From the NCBI GenBank assembly GCA_050084985.1, contig JBITNC010000001.1:3968001-4032000 (forward strand): a stretch of 64,000 nt of DNA, given 5' to 3'. Of this stretch, positions 61,217-64,000 are shown one piece after another. The stretch is from Nageia nagi. Its lineage: Eukaryota > Pinophyta. The notes beneath the pieces were generated by a model, which made no database searches, was not told the DNA's origin, and saw only the letters and a program-made list of their open reading frames with translations. Made by a program: the position numbers and the translations under genes. Numbering within the stretch: position 1 is the stretch's first letter; each line of letters opens with the position of its first letter.

Positions 61217-62198
61217 GTTGGGCCTTGGGATCCCTACAATTACACATCAATGCTAATTATGCTTTATTTTCCCTCTAAGAGGGAGACGTCCCACATTGGG
61301 GCTAACAATTGATCCATGGGACCCATACATCTTCTATCCAGAGGTTACAATCATGCCTACACTACATAAAAGACCACTAACTACTAAATCACACCTAAAA
61401 AGGAACGACTAATAAAATGGAACATCATAGCCTTACCTAGGCGCAAGACTGGGACAAGACAAACCTCATGACCTTCATGACACCTATGTAGGGTCCCTTG
61501 AAGACATAAAAATGGCAAGTTAAAGCAATCCCCTTCCTTGGTTCAGATCTCACTTGAGACACCATCCTTGACCCCAGAGAATCTTGCGCTAGGCTCATCT
61601 TTCCCCTATTGGCGCAAATGCAAATTGAGACACCCATTTTGTCTTCTCCAAACCTTGCGCAAGGCCATCTTGACAAAGGTGGTGACCCTCTGGTTATCTA
61701 CGCTAGGCTTCTAGGCGCATGTCTCAACCAAGACAAAACACTTGACCTCTTGGAAACCTGCTTTGGCCATGTACTTTCTCCTTGAATGCAAATCTTGGCA
61801 CAATCAAGCATCACGACCTCCTTCACACCTATGCATGCTTTTTGAAGTTAGCTAACCTCGAAATGTGCACCAAGATTGCCTTGAGAATTGGGTCCATCCG
61901 TAAAGGCACATATCCCTGGTCCCCAATCAATTCACCCTAGAAAAACCTTAAGAAATGTCTATAAAAAGGGAAGCTTGCTTTCATTTTTACATCACAAGTT
62001 CACTCTCTCCTTTCAATTTGCTAGGGCATCAAGGTAGGCCGATCCTTTTGAGAGTCTTTGTAGTGAGTCAAGAAAGCCTTCCCTTTTTATTCATTAAGGC
62101 ATTGGAGATGCTATTTCACATCAAGGATTAAAATGGTAGGAGCAAGCCTTCGAGATGAAAGGGAAGATGATTGAGCGAGAATAGGTGGGAAGTACCTG
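61217..62198 (+). repeat. LTR-like promoter region with GGCGC/TGCGC dyads and TATA box
   Basis: TATAAAAAGG at 61960-61969 is preceded by a region (61430-61740) rich in CTAGGCGCAA and TTGCGC motifs. The best pair is CCTAGGCGCAAGA (61436-61448) and TCTTGCGCTAGG (61582-61593). Boundaries are uncertain; it may start TGTTGGGCC at 61217. No coding region is seen. The bases 60983-61216 hold nothing I can name. Confidence 0.45.
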
Positions 62199-62329
62199 TA
62201 GATTCCTACAAAATAAATTCTTTATTAAAGCCCCGGTATACCTTAATTTCAACCATGGGTTCATTCTTAGATTCTCTGGAGTTTTTTGGAGCGGATAAAA
62301 TAGCTCGGGATCAGAGTAAAGTTTTCCGG

Positions 62330-62790
62330 AATGAAATGGTGACGTGGCGGAGAATAAGATATTCATCTTTCGGCAAGGACCAAGTTCCGGAAAAGACGAA
62401 GTAAGCACAAGTGTCTCCGGAAAACAAAGCATTCCTGATATATGAAGATGACATCACGGAAAAGAAGAAGCTCATAATTGCAAAGGAAACCGGAGTCCGG
62501 AGGAGATGACGTCTGCAAGGAGTAACTTCGTATCCGGGGTCTTTGAGTAAAGTATTCCGGAGAAATAAGGTGACGTCAGCAGGTAGCGACTTAGTATCCG
62601 GAGCCATAAAGGAAAACATTCCGGAGGAAAGAAAGATGACGTCACAGGCGAAACGACGTTCACATTTTTGAATAAGAACGGAGCCCGGAATGGATGACAT
62701 CATCAAGGAGTAATTTAGTGTCCGGAGCCAGTGAATAAAGAAGTCCGGAGATTCAAGGCTGACGTCAGGCGAAGGGGAAAGATTAACATT
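62330..62790 (+). repeat. ~62-bp tandem array of TGACGTCA (CRE/as-1-like) sites in U3
   Basis: Sites: TGACGTGG 62340, TGACATCA 62449, TGACGTCT 62507, TGACGTCA 62571, TGACGTCA 62637, TGACATCA 62695, TGACGTCA 62760. Spacing after the first is 58-66 bp. Each unit also has one or two TCCGGA palindromes. TGACG-type elements are bound by plant TGA bZIP factors (established knowledge); activity here is inferred. Confidence 0.8.
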
Positions 62791-63056
62791 TGGGATTAAG
62801 CCCGCGTCCAGAGGAAAATAGGCCGCAATGAAAGATCGAAGAGTCCGAGTTGGAGAATTGAACATTCCGGGAGAGAAGGAAGTCTGCAAAATACCTGAGC
62901 GCCATCATCAGGGAACCGAATCGTCGGCGATCTGCCCAATTTTGTAACAGTCGGCCAAGTGTCATATGTAGGTGATATCAGTTCAAGAAGGCCAGAATCT
63001 TGCGGCCGTTTTGTAAACGTTTCTATTCTGTAATCTTGTAACTGTTATTAATACAG

Positions 63057-63067
63057 TATAAATATAT
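63057..63067 (+). promoter_or_regulatory. TATA box of the Tat/Ogre-like LTR
   Basis: TATAAATATAT, about 290 bp downstream of the last TGACGTCA site. Confidence 0.6.
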
Positions 63068-63405
63068 GAAAATAAAGAGAAACTAGGGTCGGAAGCCTAG
63101 TATTGCCCTTTTCATTTGTTCTCGAAGACCTGTAGCTTCAGTCCGGTACTATGAAACCATCTTGACCTTTCTTGTCTAGCACTCGTAATTGTTATTCTTA
63201 ATTTGGTTACATTGTGGCAGCTTAGCTTGTTTCCTGAGTAATAGTTGCGGGTTGCTAGTATAACTGTGTCTGCTACATGGTAGAGTAGAAGCTGGGGAGC
63301 TATTCAGAGAGTGAGAACTTGTTCTGTGGCTGCGACACTAGATTCAGGCCAAGGTTTCGCACACTGCGAAAGCCCGCGCTGAACTAGTGATCTACCCCTT
63401 TGCTT

Positions 63406-63487
63406 TCTCTCTCGTTACCCTATCCCTTTACTTCCTCTCTCGTTACCCTATCCTTTTACTTCCTTTCTTGTTACCCTATCCTTTTGC
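63406..63487 (+). repeat. Three ~29-bp tandem units in U5
   Basis: CTCTCGTTACCCTATCCYTTTRCTTC repeats three times with few changes. Confidence 0.8.
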
Positions 63488-63663
63488 TTGAATCTCTCGC
63501 TCCCTACTCTTTTTATCTCTTTCCTGTTACTTTTTCTTTACCCAATGGATAAGGAACCGGCCTTCTCCGGAGATCAGGCTGCGTCCCACAGTCTGTTCGT
63601 GAACTACTTTGGTTAAGATTGTTCCAGGCGCACATATTACACAATCTCAATCAACAGTATTTC

Positions 63664-63712
63664 TTTTTGGCACGCCCGGTGGGACCCGAAGAAATTTATT
63701 GGCGACTCTGCT
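63664..63712 (+). promoter_or_regulatory. Leader/primer-site region of the Tat/Ogre-like element
   Basis: TTTGGCACGCCCGGTGGGACC is followed by TTGGCGACTCTGCTGAAG. Both are strings I associate with the LTR-leader junction of plant Tat/Ogre/Athila-type gypsy elements, which use a tRNA other than initiator Met. Which string is the real primer site is not settled by the sequence alone. Confidence 0.55.
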
Positions 63713-63803
63713 GAAGCACCATCCATGGTATGTATTAAAGCAAATTATTTGTGAATATCATAGGTGCTTTGAACCTGTCATTTTCTTTTGCAATCTAGAG
63801 TTT

Positions 63804-64000
63804 ATGTGGACAAGATCTAAAACTAGAGCAGCAAAAGAAGAACCGGAGTTTGGGAAGTTAGATACTCCTAGGAGAAAGACCCTGATCAAGTCCAAGTCTC
63901 TGAATAGTATCGACTCCCTAAAATCCTTTATCAAGCCAGAACCATCCAATCTTCATACTAGAGATACCTTCCCTAAAATGGCTAATCCAGCTCAGAATAT
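63804..64000 (+). CDS. gag: N-terminus of gag, Tat/Ogre-like element, continues past the window
   Basis: An ATG at 63804 (MWTRSKTRAAKEEPEFG) opens a frame with no stop to the window end (65 codons). It is Lys/Arg/Ser-rich, as expected for the start of a gag protein. The call rests mainly on position, directly after the LTR and leader. Sequence before the ATG (CTTTTGCAATCTAG) looks like a splice acceptor, so the leader may be spliced. It is probably the most recent element in the window, as no damage is visible in this short part. Confidence 0.5.
   Translation, partial: MWTRSKTRAAKEEPEFGKLDTPRRKTLIKSKSLNSIDSLKSFIKPEPSNLHTRDTFPKMANPAQN

Larger units (their letters stand above)
62199..63657 (+). 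repeat. 5' LTR of a Tat/Ogre-like gypsy element (boundaries approximate)
   Basis: The right end (CAATCAACA, about 63657) is set by the leader motifs that follow; the left end near TGTAGATTCCTACA at 62199 is a guess. U3 carries an array of TGACGTCA sites and a TATA box at 63057. U5 carries a ~29-bp repeat at 63406-63487. The minus-strand open frame 62311-62889 is an artefact of the repeats. Confidence 0.6.

Noticed and set aside
62311-62889. 192-codon minus-strand open frame
   Set aside because: It lies wholly in the 62-bp TGACGTCA tandem array; the openness follows from the repeat.
1-64000. tRNA, rRNA, riboswitch or prokaryotic operon features
   Set aside because: No cloverleaf, rRNA core or ribosome-binding-site spacing was recognised; introns, LTR elements and TATA boxes show plant nuclear DNA.

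Overview
This window looks like transposon-dense nuclear DNA of a large-genome seed plant, probably a gymnosperm (the gymnosperm call is inference). The plant signs are direct: LTR elements primed by initiator-Met-type sites (TGGTATCA[GA]AGC), an L1-type LINE with a DUF4283-like ORF1, Ty1/copia gag-RT-RNaseH, and three spliced exons of a plant-type ATG1 autophagy kinase. I see no rRNA, tRNA or CRISPR locus and no complete host gene.

Layout. 1-5359: Ty3/gypsy element A (LTRs, gag, protease, no RT). 5385-8012: LTR element B with target-site duplication (TSD) AGTCT and an unknown ORF. 9100-12192: an ORF1-only LINE with 16-bp TSDs, itself holding a copia-like solo LTR (9394-10700, TSD ATTAT). 12871-13361: three intact ATG1 exons, followed by a triplicated intronic repeat. 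14440-17560: a deleted Ty1/copia element (TSD GCCCA). 18166-25703: an LTR element without recognisable pol, carrying two unknown ORFs and interrupted by a minus-strand LINE with EN, RT and a C-terminal zinc knuckle. 25704-34526: copy 1 of an unknown repeated ORF (minus strand), split by giant LTR-like element E1 (27862-33522, TSD GAGGG). 35301-37860: a minus-strand gag-protease element with an unknown 276-aa ORF. 39381-42892: copy 2 of the unknown ORF. 43317-49258: a Ty3/gypsy element with RT, RNaseH and integrase, split by a solo LTR (46867-48501, TSD TAGGT). 49709-53224: copy 3 of the unknown ORF, with an LTR-like upstream region to 55059. 55733-59541: giant LTR-like element E2. 59629-60982: another LTR of that group. 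61217-62198: a further LTR-like promoter region. 62199-64000: LTR, leader and gag start of a Tat/Ogre-like gypsy element with an array of TGACGTCA sites.

Best candidate for something undescribed: an LTR group whose ends begin TGTTGTNNCCNNACAACACNCCCC (starts at 33522-, 55059-, 55733+, 60982-). It has very long U3 regions made of tandem units containing long dyads (for example CTAGGCGCATG...CATGCGCCTAG), and is associated with a roughly 1,170-codon ORF of unknown function present three times. The dyad arms change together from unit to unit, as expected if the stem is kept. A second window-wide signal is that most nonsense mutations in the transposon ORFs are TAG at expected glutamines, consistent with CAG-to-TAG deamination at methylated CHG sites.
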